Of a stretch of 64,000 bases of DNA, positions 33,759 to 47,100 are shown one piece after another. The notes under the pieces were generated by a model. That model was not told the origin of the DNA. It saw only the letters and a list, made by a program, of their open reading frames with translations, and ran no database searches. Position numbers and translations under genes: made by a program. The number at the start of each line of letters is the position of its first letter. Positions within the stretch are counted from its first letter, which is position 1. This stretch comes from Medicago truncatula (taxonomy: Eukaryota > Streptophyta > Magnoliopsida > Fabales > Fabaceae). The stretch covers positions 12,482,501-12,546,500 of the forward strand of contig NC_053042.1 in NCBI RefSeq assembly GCF_003473485.1, given 5' to 3'.

Positions 33759-33903
33759 CTCCCTCCGTTTTAAAATATAAGCAAAATTCACTTTTTAAAT
33801 TCATTCATTTTAAGGATGTATGTGGTTCATAATATGGACCACATACATCATTAAATGAGTGAACCTAAAAAGTAAATTTTGCTTATATTTGAAACGGAGG
33901 GAG
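33759..33903. mobile_element. Stowaway-type MITE (Tc1/mariner)
   Basis: 145 bp with inverted ends 'ctccctccgttttaaaatat' and 'atatttgaaacggagggag', flanked by TA on both sides. The two halves are largely complementary throughout. Confidence 0.9.
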
Positions 33904-35011
33904 TAGTCATGTTTTCTCACAAAGTGTCAATTTATATTTTAAAATTTTAATAATTAATTTTTTTTAATAAATACTCATTATTTATAGAATCTTTAATATA
34001 TTCTTTAAAATACATGTTAGCGTAACTCAAATAATAAATATATAGTTTTTTAAAAAGCAAAATTGATAAAAATTGATAATCATCTAATGTCTACCATAAA
34101 TTTCACAGTGAAAAATTGCAGATCATGTTTTGAAGAATAACAAAGAATAACACAAAGATATATATATCAGGCCAATTTAGAACGTGGATCTAAATATTTC
34201 TAAAAATTCACATTCAAAAAATATATATTCAACCGTTTCATCTCTTCCACAACCTCGTGCACATAAAAGTGAGCCAGAGTATGAAATATGGTACAAATAG
34301 TCATTGGATAGATTGAACAATATGTACTACATGATTGTTTGCATTTGTTTGAACATGATCTCTTTTTTATCCCTAGCTTTTTTAGAGAATCATATCATTG
34401 TACTTTAGAAGATCATTCTACACCTAAGATAACAAAGCTTTGAGACTTGATATTCAACTTGATCAATTTAGAGGATCTTTGTATCCCGACGATTGCTTTG
34501 AATTCTATGTGGATTAATCAGAGGATTGTTCATGTCATACACTTGATTTCGACTTTCTTATCTTTAGGTTATTCAATGAATTGTCGTGTCCAAGCGATTG
34601 ACTTTTACATGCATATGTGCTTATCATACAGAGGATTACTTATGCACAGACAATGTGTTTAGCTGATTGTTGACTTTGTGTTGACTAGATAATTAGTTGC
34701 ATATCTTTAATTTAACTTGACTTGAGCTTGGTCGTCTTTTACCATGTGTTCATACTCTAAAGGTTCAGTGTGCTTCTGATAGTTTGGATTCCTTGATTCT
34801 TCTAATAATACTGTGTTTAGCTAGTTATACTTGATGATTGTTGAGACACTAAAATCATGCACACTTGAACACATAGTAGATAAATTATTCCTTCCTATGT
34901 TAACATCAAAACATCATATGATGTTCCTTTGATTTGTTATCATCAAAATATACGGTGTGAAGCATTGTGACAAAAGCAAATTGTTTCTAACAATCTAACC
35001 CTCTTCACAAA

Positions 35012-35187
35012 CTAGGCTTTTAGACAGACTAATAGGCCTGGTCAGGCTTTTAAAAAGGTCAGGTCAGACTTAAAATAAAGCCTTTAACAAGTAAAAGGTC
35101 AAGGCTTAGACCTTAGTTTTTTCAACTAGGCCTAGCCTATTTAAGCAAAGCCCAGCTCGGCCCAGCTCATTCGCATCCCTACCGTTA
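35012..35187. mobile_element. hAT-derived repeat fragment
   Basis: 'ataggcctggtcaggctttt' through 'cattcgcatccctacc' matches the style of legume hAT MITEs that alternate 'aggcctg' and 'caggctt' motifs and end in 'gcatccct'. Target duplication not found. Confidence 0.45.
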
Positions 35188-35272
35188 TTAATTCATGAAG
35201 AGATTGATTTTTTTCAAAAAATTGATGAAAATCAAAAGAGGTGACCGACCACAAAAAAAAAAAAACGAGGAC

Positions 35273-35722
35273 AACTCTATTATAATGGATAGTGAAGATG
35301 AAGAAACAATTTCACTATGATATAATTTTATAGTGCATCAACACTTTTTTTTCGGTCTATAGTGCACTAACATTTTATAGTGCATCTCTATTTTATTTTA
35401 GGGAAATGTTAACTTGTGCCCTAAGGGCACAAGATAAAGATCTTAAAATAGAAACAAACAATAAATATTGTATTAAAAATATAAGTTTTTGAACTTTTAA
35501 GATTATGAATGCACAATTTTCAAGGTTAAATTTCTTTATTTAGTTTCTGCCCTTAGGGCACAAGTTAACAAGAGCTTTTATTTTAAGCTCTATTATGATG
35601 GATAGTGAAGGTGAAGAAACAATTTCACTACGATATAGTAATTTTATAGTGCATGAACACTTTTTTTCTGGTCTATAGTACACTAACATTTTATAGTGCA
35701 TCTTTATTTTATTTTAAGTTCA
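35273..35722. repeat. Tandem duplication (about 310-bp period) with a MITE in the first unit
   Basis: 'ctctattataatggatagtg' near 35274 recurs as 'ctctattatgatggatagtg' near 35587, followed by the same order of blocks ('aagaaacaatttcacta', 'ttttatagtgcat', 'ctatagt(g/a)cactaac'). The second unit lacks the 35408-35569 insert. Confidence 0.75.
35408..35569. mobile_element. MITE with self-palindromic ends
   Basis: 162 bp from 'gttaacttgtgccctaaggg' to its inverted partner 'cccttagggcacaagttaac'. The left terminus is itself a near palindrome around CCCTAAGGG. Class is unclear. Confidence 0.65.
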
Positions 35723-35784
35723 AACAAATGCACCCATATATATTTTTTTTTGTAAAAAAAATTATAGTTAAATTTTTTTGTTGG

Positions 35785-35855
35785 TAGCTGGAGTTTGAAT
35801 CTCGGACCTTGCATTAAATATATTACCAACTTTGCCAAGCCAACGAGTACAAATT
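35785..35855 (-). mobile_element. SINE fragment of the 18512 family
   Basis: On the minus strand 'ggcttggcaaagttggtaat' (A box region) is followed by 'gagattcaaactcc' (B box). This is the same spacing and flanking words ('atgcaaggtccg') as other family copies. Confidence 0.5.
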
Positions 35856-36389
35856 ATAGTTGATTTGATTCAAAATATAAAATCAAGATTAAATTAAATC
35901 ATTTAATTAAACAAAAAATATCAAGTAAGAAAATTTAAATAAAAGAAAAAAGTTACTAAAAGTCATCCTAAAAAAAAAGTCATATAGATTATTGAAAACA
36001 TTTCAATTTTTTCTAAAATGGAATACTTTATTCCGGAAAAGGACAAGTTATAAAAAACAATTCCACAAAAAAAGTTTTAAAAAAAATATCTTATGAAGAA
36101 AAAGATTTGAATTAAAGTAATTTAATAACATTCCAAATTTATGAAGATATAATATCACCAGACCAGAATCCCATGCATCAAAATAAACACGCAGCGAAGA
36201 AATTCAACCGTCAATATTACTACTTTATCAAAATGAAAATCTATCCAACGACCCAGATTTAGCGCAACGAAGGGTACAAGCGTAATGAATCAAAGTAGCA
36301 TGAAGTGTGCGAGTTTGAACTTTGAAGATTGATAAATAAAACAGTGTTTGGGCTTTATCGGAGTGAGTGAGAGTTACATTACACAAACG

Positions 36390-36443
36390 TGTGTTTCGCG
36401 CTCTTTCTCTTCTCTCTCTCACCGTTTCAGTTTCATTTCTCTG
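36390..36443 (+). other. Predicted 5'-UTR exon of the bZIP gene
   Basis: CT-rich leader ending TTCTCTG^GTAATTT at 36443. The next acceptor TTCAG at 37339 opens the exon with the start codon. The transcription start is not visible; the upstream boundary is a guess. Confidence 0.45.
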
Positions 36444-36999
36444 GTAATTTTCAAACCTTTTCTTCATTTCAATTCCTATTTGCTTTAATATTGATTCATT
36501 CATAGGTGTCGAGTTCGAATCCTATCGAAAACAATTATTTGTCCGACTTTATTTTCATCTGAGATGAACATCGGAGGGTTAAGACTTCAAATTTTGACAA
36601 TGTTGTACTCGTTGTGTAACGTTTTTATTTTAAAAAATATGATACTATTTTTTAGGTTTTCTTGTTGATGGTGGATTGTGTAATTGAAATATTTAATACA
36701 CGGTTTAAATTACACTGTGTTTTATTGGGGGAAGATGAAGGATTATTTTTAATGTCTATTCAATTTTGATTTTTTTTTTCAAAATTGGGGGATTTGTAAT
36801 TGTAGGAGTCTAGTTTAGGAGAGAAGTAAAATTCTCAAACAATTTAGTGTTTTAATCACTGAAATATTTTTACATTAGATGTTATAAGAGTGTTAAAAAG
36901 AAATTACCACTTTTTCTCTCCTTTTCTTGTTAATCAAGCAAGAAAAGGTTTATCTTCGCTCCTCGGTTCTTGTACAAATCTTTATTGTTCTGCGATAAG

Positions 37000-37090
37000 T
37001 TAAATAGCAGCAATATATCACTATAACTATTGCATTGCAGAATTTGAACAAACTACCATTTTCCGCGATTGTGATTGAAAATACTGGTCA
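37000..37090. repeat. Dispersed 'gttaaatag' repeat, copy 2
   Basis: 'agttaaatagcagcaatata' to 'cagtattaaattgaagg' closely matches 51985-52090. It lies in the 5'-UTR intron of the bZIP gene. Confidence 0.5.
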
Positions 37091-37372
37091 GTATTAAATT
37101 GAAGGAAATTTTTTCAATTTGGTATTGATTGAAAAGAAATAGATCACTTTTGTTATTTTTATATATAAATTCTTTGTTTCTTTAAAGTTTGAACCTATCG
37201 AACCTGATAAACCATTATCTGGTCTGGTATGGTTGGTCCAGTTGTTGATGAACTTTTAATGTAACTATTCAGATAGTCTGGCAAATATTCTGTGACGTTT
37301 ATGGTCATAATTGTACATTATCTTGCTGTTTTGGTTCAGGAAGCTACTGGATTCACAAGTTTCTCGAGCTTG

Positions 37373-39054
37373 ATGAGGAAGGAAGAATCCACTCCGTTTG
37401 GCAGACCTTACAATTTCATGGCGCCTCAAGATGATGTCAGTAAATCATGTTATGGCTATCTTAATTAATTTTCTTTATGTGCAATGTGATCTGCTTATAT
37501 CTGATATGCTCTATTTTACTTTGATTTTTCTCTCTAACAGCAAACTCCAAACAAACCTATGTTACCACATTGGACTACAGCTATGCAGGTGTAAAACATT
37601 TTCTACTCTGAACCAATTTGTGATGGTATCTTGGTCGTGTAACTTCGTCTTTTACATAGAGAAAAAACTGACTCGTTTTATCTTCTTTTAAATTTTAAAC
37701 AGGCTTATTACAATCCAGGGTCTACTCCAAGCCCCTTTTATAATCATCCACTTGCAGCTGCTCCTTACTTGTATCATCAGTACATCTTGCAAAATCAGGT
37801 AATGATATACATATTACTGCTTTGTATGACATGTTTCTTTCTTAGACTACGATAGAGGGACCAGTCACCTGCTTCACTTTCACATTTTTTGTTGTTTGGT
37901 GCAGGCAAACAATGTACTACTTCAACGTGATGCTCTACATGATCCCGTGAGGCTCTCCAATAAACCGCACGTAGTTGTTGAGGTGAGCCTAAACCTTTCA
38001 ATAGATATATTAATTGCACTTCATTAATTTATTTTTTCTATCATAATGTCTATGGAATTCATTTTATGGTTAGTATATATTTAGTGGAATTTTCATATTT
38101 CTTTAGGGTGTGGGGTTGGGGTTACCAATTACTAGTGGAATGATTTAATGAACATTTCTTCATCTTAGAACAATTTCCATAATGAATTGTGTATGAGTCT
38201 GTATATTCATATATGAATGTTTATGCATTTTGGTCAGGATGCTGCAAAGGCTTTTTCAGAAATGGTACACAGAAATTTTGGCCAAAAAAACCAAGATTTC
38301 AACTTATTTGCTAGAAACTCACAACCTGTAAGTTTAATGACTGGCGAATCAAGAGAATTTGGAAACCAGTCTTCTGCACCCAAAAATGACAGGGATGGAA
38401 CCTCAATGAGGTACAATTTGTTCTTGTTCTTCTGCTAAACTTGTTGGTAGTAATTTCCCAAGTCTGAATAAAAAATTATGTGTGCACAGTGCAGCAAGTG
38501 GAAGCAAGAGATCACCAGATAGAGATCAAGATGACAGTAACAAAGTATGTTGATCGTTTAATTTTTTATATAAAAATGTGGGTGATGAATGTAACGTGTT
38601 CTGCCACTGTTATGTTTCGGTTTCGAAGTTAGAACACTTAAGAAATGAGTAGTTTATTAAGGCTTTAAAATTATTTGTTAGTATGGTTAAATTCTTCGAA
38701 AAAAAGTCTAATTACATCCTTTCTGTGGCAGAATTCTCCTTTAACTAAGAAGCATAAATCTAACATGATTACTGCGGATGGTAAGATTTTTCTTTTGATT
38801 ATCTTATGATAAAAATTCATTTTTTATTATGATCTATAATTTGAATGTTCAGAAGGTGAATGGTTCCAAAGACATGAACTACAGCTCATGTGACTAACAG
38901 TTTTGCATCTTGTTTCCTTGTAGAAAATTCATCTGGTCTGGCTCAGAATTTGGGGACAGTCATCAAGGAATCTGATGCCGACATTGTTAATGTCGATGCT
39001 CAACTTAAAAATATGGTATTGTAACTTTTATGCGTTTTCGTAGCATGTTTGAAA

Positions 39055-39092
<38 letters not shown>

Positions 39093-42000
39093 TGGATTAG
39101 CTAAACTAGAAGAATAATCAGTTTTTTACTAAGATAACTAGTAAAATCTCTTTTGAATCATTATGATATGCACACACTTGGAAAATCTCATTCACACATG
39201 TTATAGGTAGTGTTGTTAAATAGAGGCTCTGTAGCATTGTTGCGTAGCCGAATTTGAATGAACTGCCATTTTGTGTAATCTGCGATTGAAAACACAAGTT
39301 ACAGGCGCTGTTTGATATTGGAATTAACTCAAACTCGTAAGGCAAGGAATGTCCTAGCTTTATAAGCACTTATTAAGCACTATCTGTTGCAGTCAATGTG
39401 GGACTCGTCTTTTCCAATAAAACCACACTACATCGTGTTACAACATAACTTTTTTAGAACTATAAAACATAGACACAAACATGAAGACACCAATAATAAT
39501 TTAATAAAATAGAAGTGTTGGAATGTAACCATAGGTGTTAGTTTCGTACAAGTGTCGGTCACTGACAAATGTCAAACACTCGGACACGCCTTCAATTTGA
39601 AGCGTCGATGTAACATAGATTTAGAAAAATGGAGGTCGCAAAAATAAAACTCTAAGGCCAGATTCTCTTGAAATCTTAAGCTATTATGCAAAGTTACCGT
39701 CATGAGATGCCCCATCGACATATTGTATGTATAGAGATTTAAATTGTTCATTTTCCATCTCGAATCTTGCTAGATATGCTTAAATTTGTTGGCTAGCATA
39801 GTTGCACCATCTACCTAGTCCTATAAAAATATCTGTATGATCCACGACGCCATGCCGAATTGGCAATAGTTATAGAATGTTTACCTGCGTGGGCAACTGA
39901 TCTTGTAAGAACTTCAACTTCAACTTGTCTAAAAAATTTCTTTTGTTTTAGTTTGCATTTTAGCTAAATATATACGGGGAATACATTTCAGATAGTAAAT
40001 TTCTTCTTAAGGTTGCTAAGTTTAATTCTTAACTATCTAGCACAAAGTCTAGCATTTCCTATTTGGCTGCATTTCTTTTGACAGGAAGGTGATGACATAA
40101 GAAAAGAAAGAAAAAGGTTGTCAAACAGGAAATCAGCTAAAAGATCAAAGATAAAGAAACAGGTACATACTAGACCATGACTGGTGCAATGCAGCAGGTT
40201 TTGTGGTTCCGTTATAAATAGTTATCCTCATAATTACAGAAAATATTGAAATGTCTATGAATTCGATAATGGTTTAATCGCACATGATTAAAATGTAAAA
40301 AGAAAAAGATGCTGGTTATTTTCATTATTGGATCTCATCGTTTAGTCCCAAAAAGTTTTTTTTTTCAACTCCTCACTCTAATTTTATTTAATAAATTATT
40401 AAATGTTATGCTGATCTAATTAACTTATTAAGTAATTGAGATAGCATAAAACAGCTGTGTTTGGTTGATGTCCTATTTTTTCTAATTGACTTTTTATCAC
40501 TTTCTTGTTTCTATTTTCCTTTGCTTTTTATCATGACCTTATGTCCTAAACATGCATTTAAATGGCAGTGACAAATACAAAATTAATCACGTGCCTACCC
40601 AATATACTTGTACCTATTTGGAATTTTAAAACCACCTATTTATTAAAGCACATAACAGAACTCTAGGAGCTAAGCTGCATTTTAGACAGTAATGGATATA
40701 CTGACAACTATTGAGAGCTAGATAGCAAAATATCCAAGAAACGATGTTCTTAACTTGATTGGTTATGCCACATGGCCAGCTAAGTTGATCAAAAGGACAA
40801 ATCAGGTCTTAGTTTCCTTCATTGATGATCAGTTTCAATGACATGTTTATATTAACAGTATAATTTTTTAAAAAAAACGTAAACTAATGGTTTCTTTTTT
40901 ATCGACTTATATTCTTAACAACCTTTCCCTTTATTTGGAACATGATTGTAGGTACATGATTATGATTATATATGATAGGGCTTTATGTCATCGATTGATC
41001 CATGTAATTTGAATCCACCTAGTGCTAAAAGAGCAGACTTTTGTTGTTATTGTTGTTGTATGATCATAGGATCTTGGCTTCCCAAACAGCCAAATATTAT
41101 CTTCCATTACTATTGTGGAAGTTGAAAATTTTACTTGTGCTTCTTGTTGACGTTTCTTACATCTCTTGTGAATTTGTTGTAGTTTCCTCCTGGATTACAT
41201 AATTTATAAAACTTTATCATGTTCTTGAACTTTGTATTTCATTTGATGTTCTCATTATTTGTGCCTTGCCAGCAAGAATGTGAAGAGCTATATAATAAGA
41301 TAGACACTCTTAAGGATGAAAATTCTGTCCTAGCACAAACGCTAGCTAAGCTTTCTGAGGAATGTCTGGAGCTTGCCAATGAAAATGATTCCATTGAGGT
41401 CCATCATTTTAACTCCCCTCTTTATTTGTTCAGTTTTATATCATTCATTCAACTAAGATACTTGTTTTGGTTGAGAAAATATTTTCTGTTTTCGCTTTTC
41501 ATTAGAAAAATGCCATCTTGTTTTCTAATATTTGCATGAGAAACAATTAAATAAACTAAAAACTAGGTGATACTTTCGTAATTAATAAAAGGAAGAAATG
41601 AAAACTGTTAGGAGGTCAGGTGGAGTCGAAAATTGAAGATGAATCCCGTCAATTGGCAAAGAGGAACCCACAGTGTGCTTAACACCATATATCATCTCAA
41701 AATCTTAAGGCAATTATTATTAACTGATAGGAACTAATTCTGAATACAGAAAAAAATAGTATAAATTGATAGAAAAGTATCTATATAATAACTGAATCTC
41801 TCCCATTTCTAAAAAAGTAGGCCTCTCTAATCTCTTCTACCTATTATTTATAACCTATGATCTCTCTTTGTAACAAACTTTCTAATTAGGTAGTACAATT
41901 AATTATCGAAGTTACCTAACATGAAGGTAGGCAAGTTAATTTTGTTAGATGACAATTATTTATTTAAAGCTTCTGATATTGGTTTATGAAGAAGTTAGTT

Positions 42001-42145
42001 CTGAGTATTGTATTGTGGTTCTCAATGCTCTATTTTCAAATATTGCTACTAATTTGAGTGTGATTTGGTGGTAGAACAGGAAGAGCTAGTTAAGAAGTAT
42101 GGACCAGAATCAATTGCAGATCTATTGCTCATTAAGCCTGCTTGA
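37373..42145 (+). CDS. GBF-like bZIP transcription factor (group G type)
   Basis: Exons: 37373-37435, 37541-37588, 37703-37798, 37905-37982, 38238-38410, 38490-38544, 38732-38780, 38924-39015, 40085-40162, 41273-41398, 42080-42145. They total 924 nt and give 307 aa. The N-terminus (PHWTTAMQAYYNPGSTP, then HPLAAAPYLYHQYIL) is a reduced Pro/Tyr-rich MFMR region, as in G-box binding factors. The basic region is at 224-244 (RKERKRLSNRKSAKRSKIKK). Heptads follow at L250, L257, L264, L271, L278 and I285. It should bind ACGT-core DNA as a dimer in the nucleus. Two oddities: Lys234 replaces the usual Glu in NRES, and Lys240 replaces the near-invariant Arg, giving N-x7-K. The start is the first Met in the second exon; the frame is open upstream to the acceptor. 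Confidence 0.9.
39057..39091. repeat. Poly(T) tract of 35 bases
   Basis: An unbroken T35 in bZIP intron 8. It could be the tail of an inserted retro-copy on the minus strand, but no clear body is seen next to it. Confidence 0.9.
39207..39305. repeat. Dispersed 'gttaaatag' repeat, copy 3
   Basis: 'gtgttgttaaatagaggctc' to 'gcgattgaaaacacaagtta', in bZIP intron 8. Confidence 0.5.
39340..39420. repeat. Unclassified repeat fragment, possibly LTR-like
   Basis: 'gctttataagcacttattaa' and 'caatgtgggactcgtc' resemble words seen in old terminal repeats, and similar words occur near 46600-46865. Only a fragment; family not assignable. Confidence 0.25.
39470..39610. repeat. Dispersed 'accgacac' repeat, copy 4 (inverted)
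   Basis: 'tgtcggtcactgaca' and 'aacatgaagacacca' match the complement-oriented family seen at 20005 and 28105. In bZIP intron 8. Confidence 0.4.
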
Positions 42146-42332
42146 AACTCTGTGGTGGAGCCAAAAAATAGTTTAAGACAGGAAGCATATCAAAGTGTAC
42201 AATTCATTTTTTCTTTTTCTTTTCAAGAAATGTACAATTCTTTTTATTTGAATTTTTGACCCTGCTTTCAGTTTTTAATCAATATTTCACACTAGACACA
42301 ATGATTAGATTTGTAAATCAACATAAAAGTAA

Positions 42333-42717
42333 GGCTTAAATATGTCTTTCGTCCCTGTAAATATAGGCCATTTGAATTTTCGTCTATGAAGTTACTAATC
42401 ATTTCAATCTGCCCCTGCAAATATTAATCATTTGACTTTTGGTCCTAATTAGGTTTTTTTGCTGAGGTGAGCTGTCATTAGCGACGTAGTGCCCATGTGG
42501 CAAGTGATGATTGGGCGAGGTGGTTTGCTTAAACAGGTCTTTCATCCCTGCAAATATAGGTCATTTGAATTTTCGTCCCTGAAGTTACTAATCAGATGTA
42601 ATTAGGACCAAAAGTCAAATGATTAATATTTGCAGGGGCAGATTGAAAGGATTAGTAACTTCAAGGACGAAAATTTAAATGACTTATATTTGCAGGGACG
42701 AAAGACCTATTTAAGCC
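42333..42717. mobile_element. Fold-back MULE-like MITE (385 bp)
   Basis: The ends 'ggcttaaatatgtctttcgt' and 'acgaaagacctatttaagcc' begin long inverted arms, each over 120 bp, with 'tttgcaggg', 'catttgaa' and 'cgtccctgaagttactaatc' blocks. The family is common near legume genes. The right part holds both orientations of the motif, so the element is itself rearranged. No clear 9-bp target duplication was found. Confidence 0.7.
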
Positions 42718-44189
42718 TAAAAATAACCTTTTATTGGTAAAATTAAATTGAGATTCTAAAAATTTAAAAGTTTTAGAGATATATTAAAATATCTTATTTA
42801 TATTTTAATTAATAATAAATAATAATTTAATCAGTTAAATTATTCCTTTTTAATTTTAATTTATCCTGTTTTTGGTTTTCATTTTATTTCACAAAAAGTG
42901 TAGTTACTTCATGTTTGACAAAATCACGCTAACTCTGTTATTTTGTTGAAATTTTAAAGTGTAGTTTTATTCAAAAATCATGTGGTTCATAGTGATTCTT
43001 TCAAACTCATTGTGAATACAAACATACACAAAACAATGAATTTGAATGCATGTTTAATAATCTTTTTTGAAAATGTCAACCCCTCTCTTTTTAGATGTGT
43101 TGTTTTCTTGAAAATCACTTGATTCTTCAATTTGCCAAAAAAGAGGTTTTAAGTAGTGAACACAGATTTTGCCTATGTGTTGACACGGTTCGACAATACT
43201 TATGTTTCCATGTTGCAAACTTGCAACAATTTCACAAGGGTATTAGTGGAATTAAAATAAAAAAGTGGACTTCTCTCTTTCTTCTCAATTTTGGAGAAAC
43301 TAAAAATAACTGTGGGTCCCGTGTGTTTTTATCTCTCTTCCCTCTTTCTCTTTGCAACCAAACAAGAGAAGTTTTGAACTTCTCTCCTATTTCTCTCTTC
43401 TCTATTTCACCTCAACCAAACACAATGGTAGTGTATATGGTAGCTTTAACCGCATAATACATGCTATAGTTGGTCATTCAAGTGGTCCAAGTGGGATTCA
43501 AAGTTTAAGGGGTGCAAACTAAATTGAATCACCGAAAATTATTAAGGAGTAAGTTAACAAAAGAAATCTTTTCAATGTTGATTCTATAAGAAGATGAAGA
43601 AGTATTTTCAACGTTGATTCTATATATAGAATGAAGGAAGAAAAAGGAAGTGGGAACATCTTTCTCCTTTAAAAAAATAAATTCTTATGAACCAACTAAA
43701 TTAAGTTCAATTATTGTTTTTCTTTTGCCCAAGTGGCATCTTATATTGTTTATTTTTCTTTTTTGAGGAAAACATATTTTTTATCGATGGTGTTGAGCTG
43801 AAGTTATATTTCTCACTGCATTCTTGCATGTCGAGGAAAAGTAGATAAAAAATGTGTACACAATTTGAAACCAGTTCTATAATGCTGTTGTTTGTTCTGT
43901 CATCTTAACATGTCAAGAAACTTAACAGTTATAAGCTTATATCTGTCTACACTAATGCTCGAGTAGACATACAAGATTATTAAGAGGCCAATTTGGTGAT
44001 AATTAACTAGAGTAAATATTTTTACCAATTTAAGATATTCTCATGAAAAAACGATTTAATTCATAAGTTGAGCACAATTACAAAAGAGGAATCACCCTTG
44101 GTCTGACAAGAGCTCATGACAAAACTTCATATTTAATTTTCAATCTTATCATCATAATTTATTGTGTTATCGCACAAATTCTGTCTACG
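42718..44189. other. Convergent intergenic space between bZIP and METTL5-like genes
   Basis: The two genes converge on this stretch, and both 3' UTRs end here or nearby. The frame at 43095-43457 has no known match and no partner exons. Nothing else is recognised. Confidence 0.5.
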
Positions 44190-47100
44190 CTAAATGCCTC
44201 TGCTTTGATGACTTGCAGGTACAAAACGCCAGAGATCAACAGCAATATCTACCTCTTTCTTCTTATGAAATTTGTACAATTTCGGTACATCAAACCGAAG
44301 CTACAAAACCATACAAAAAATATCAGATTTCAATAGTATTAGAAAAGGTCCACAATTGCACCATGGTGGTTACTATACAGAAAACTGGAACATGAAAGCT
44401 AATATGTCAACAATACTTTAAAAAGGTGATTTTGATATTCAATCTTGCATTTGTGACAAGGAAATGACTACAGTATTATTTTTTATGTACAAATATTAAC
44501 ATTTACCATAGGACTCCCAAATATCAAATATATAGTAAACTGCACTCACCTCACAGATAACTTCAGCACTTCTAGCATTGAAATCCCTCAAGGCTGCACG
44601 TTTCACATGCTGCAATCATATAAAAATGAACCCATGGTATTGTTACATATGTGGCGAAAATTTACTTACGCTGTTAAGCTACATAGATTTAGGGTAGGTT
44701 TGTTATAGAATATAAAAGTGATTTTGATATTTAATAATCTAAAAATTATGTTTTAGAGATTTTTTTAAAAGCAGAAGCTATCTGTATTTATTTACCATGA
44801 TATAAATCACTTTTAAAAATTATCAGTTATCAAGAATGACTTTCATTTGAAGCTGCTTAAAACATCTTCTCATTTGAAGCCGTTTATAGATTTTACTTTT
44901 TAGATTATCATTTTTTTATAAATCTGTAACAAATGGATGATTACTCCTAAAAGTAATTTATTTATTTATTTTCATAAAAAACAGTGATTTTTCCACAGAA
45001 AAAACTGTAACAAACAGGCCCTTATACATGTGCATCGTGGCTATCCAATAATTGAAACCAAAAATACAAAACATATTGGTGGTTGTCAAAATCAATCTAA
45101 TGAAGCTCGCAGAACCAAGTTACTCATTTGAAAAACTCGAATTTAAGATGCAACTGACTTACATCTCTTGTTGAAGTCTTATGCAAAGAATAAACAGCTT
45201 GAGAAGCAACCTAATGAAACAAAAATATGGAACAATATATTAGAGTTCGCATCAGTCAGATCATATGTTTATATTTTATAAACAACATCAATGCTATTGC
45301 TTACCTTCATAGCAACAGAAAGAAAATCCAAATCTGCACCCTTTTTCCGAGTTCCAAATGGAGGATTCATAATAACTGTATCAACAATTGGACCTGGCGA
45401 AAGTACCAAGATGATCATATCATATGAATTTGTTGCAGAAACAATTCTCAGCAACAGATAAATCTAGATTATGTTGTTTGATAACCACTAGAATGAGTCA
45501 CTAATACACTGAATACCAGTAAATAACATGCATTTTTTATAGGTAAATGTTAGAGGCTAATTTGTTCGGGGGAGGGGAAATTTGTTAGCAGCAGAGATCA
45601 TATACTGGACCTCCTTCATACGATACAATACAATACAATGAGGATACAATTCAGAAATGTAGTTTCATCTATTATACTCTCAAGTAGGATCCTGGAGACA
45701 TAATTAGAAGCCATTTTAATTTGCACTTCCTTAAGAGCAAAGCAGGGAGAGGCAAAAAGCGAAGAGAGAAAAATCAGCAAACTGAACTTGCCAGTAAGCC
45801 TTCATTTCATATTGTTAGAAAATGTCAAGGATAATTACAACAATGTAATCAACATGATCAAAAATCATGTTCATTTTGAATCCCAAACACGATGAATGAA
45901 AGCAATGTAATCCTAGGCATGTGTTATACAACCACAAGAGTTCAAACATAAACCAGTTTGATACGTAACTTGCAAACAAAATATTAAGTCTTCAAAAATG
46001 GAAAAGAAAAAAAAATTAGGCCCATCATCAACTAGTATTTTATATGACATGGAATCAAAGTGCTTATAAACTTGTTTAGACGCAGTTCTCCAATATTTTC
46101 CAGAAATAAGGTCAGAATTTATATATCCAAAAATATTAGTTATGTTTCAAGACAAAAACTTGCACAATGTAACGGTATCATACTACTGAAGGAGGACAAA
46201 GATGACGTTGAAAATACCTCTCCATCTCAAGTCCATGATATTAGATTGAATAAAATCCATGTCCAGCTGCAGTTTTAGTTGAATAACAAAATTAATAGTT
46301 GTATTAGTTAGTAGCAGCCAACATTAAAATAACGATTGCTTCAAATAAAATATACAAATTTAAAGCGCTTATGAAATTGTTCAAATAAAAATCAAATTGA
46401 GCATGATTATTCTTTTTCTCTAACAAGAGACCTGGTTATAGATAAACCTAAGACTTCATTCATCAAATATAATGAGCAAAAGAACAATACCTCAAGTTCC
46501 TCAGCATTAAGAGATGCTATTTCAAGAGATTCTGGATCAATGTCAATGCTGAGAACATGTCTGATCAACGCTAACACAAATCAAAAGAATATTATAGTAA
46601 TATTAAAATATTACTCGGTTGAGAGGAGAAAAAGCATTTGAAGCTTGAACTTGGCATCTGAATTTGGTTTAGGAAGGAGGGACTCTAAGTAAGGTGAGGG
46701 CTGCCCATGCTTTATAAACACTAAACATGCCATATCTTTGGGCAACGTGGGACTAAATCCACCCATTTCACACCCAACACAATGAAGGTGTTGGAAGCTG
46801 AAACAAAGGCAACCCAAATGCCGGACTTAGGCGGCTAGGGGAGGACCACAATGGAAGTGGAATTTCCAACAAACCGTGTATGCGAAACAGTGTATAGTTC
46901 AGAAATTAGGAAATACAAATTCATTCAAGAGAGCTTACGGGGACGGATTTGGATTCCACACATTGGATGTGTGAGGAAGTAATTGATTTTGACTGTCCAT
47001 TTTCAAATCAATCATGTAGATTATTTAAAGGTGATTTGATGAAGCTCTAATTTGTGCCAATCTATCTCAAATCAATTGTCGAGATCAATTAATATGTATA

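Noticed and set aside
34447-34662. 71-codon plus frame
   Set aside because: AT-rich with no family match, no promoter and no partner exons.
42333-42717. CRISPR-like or palindromic regulatory array
   Set aside because: Repeats are paired inverted ends of a DNA element, not regularly spaced direct repeats.
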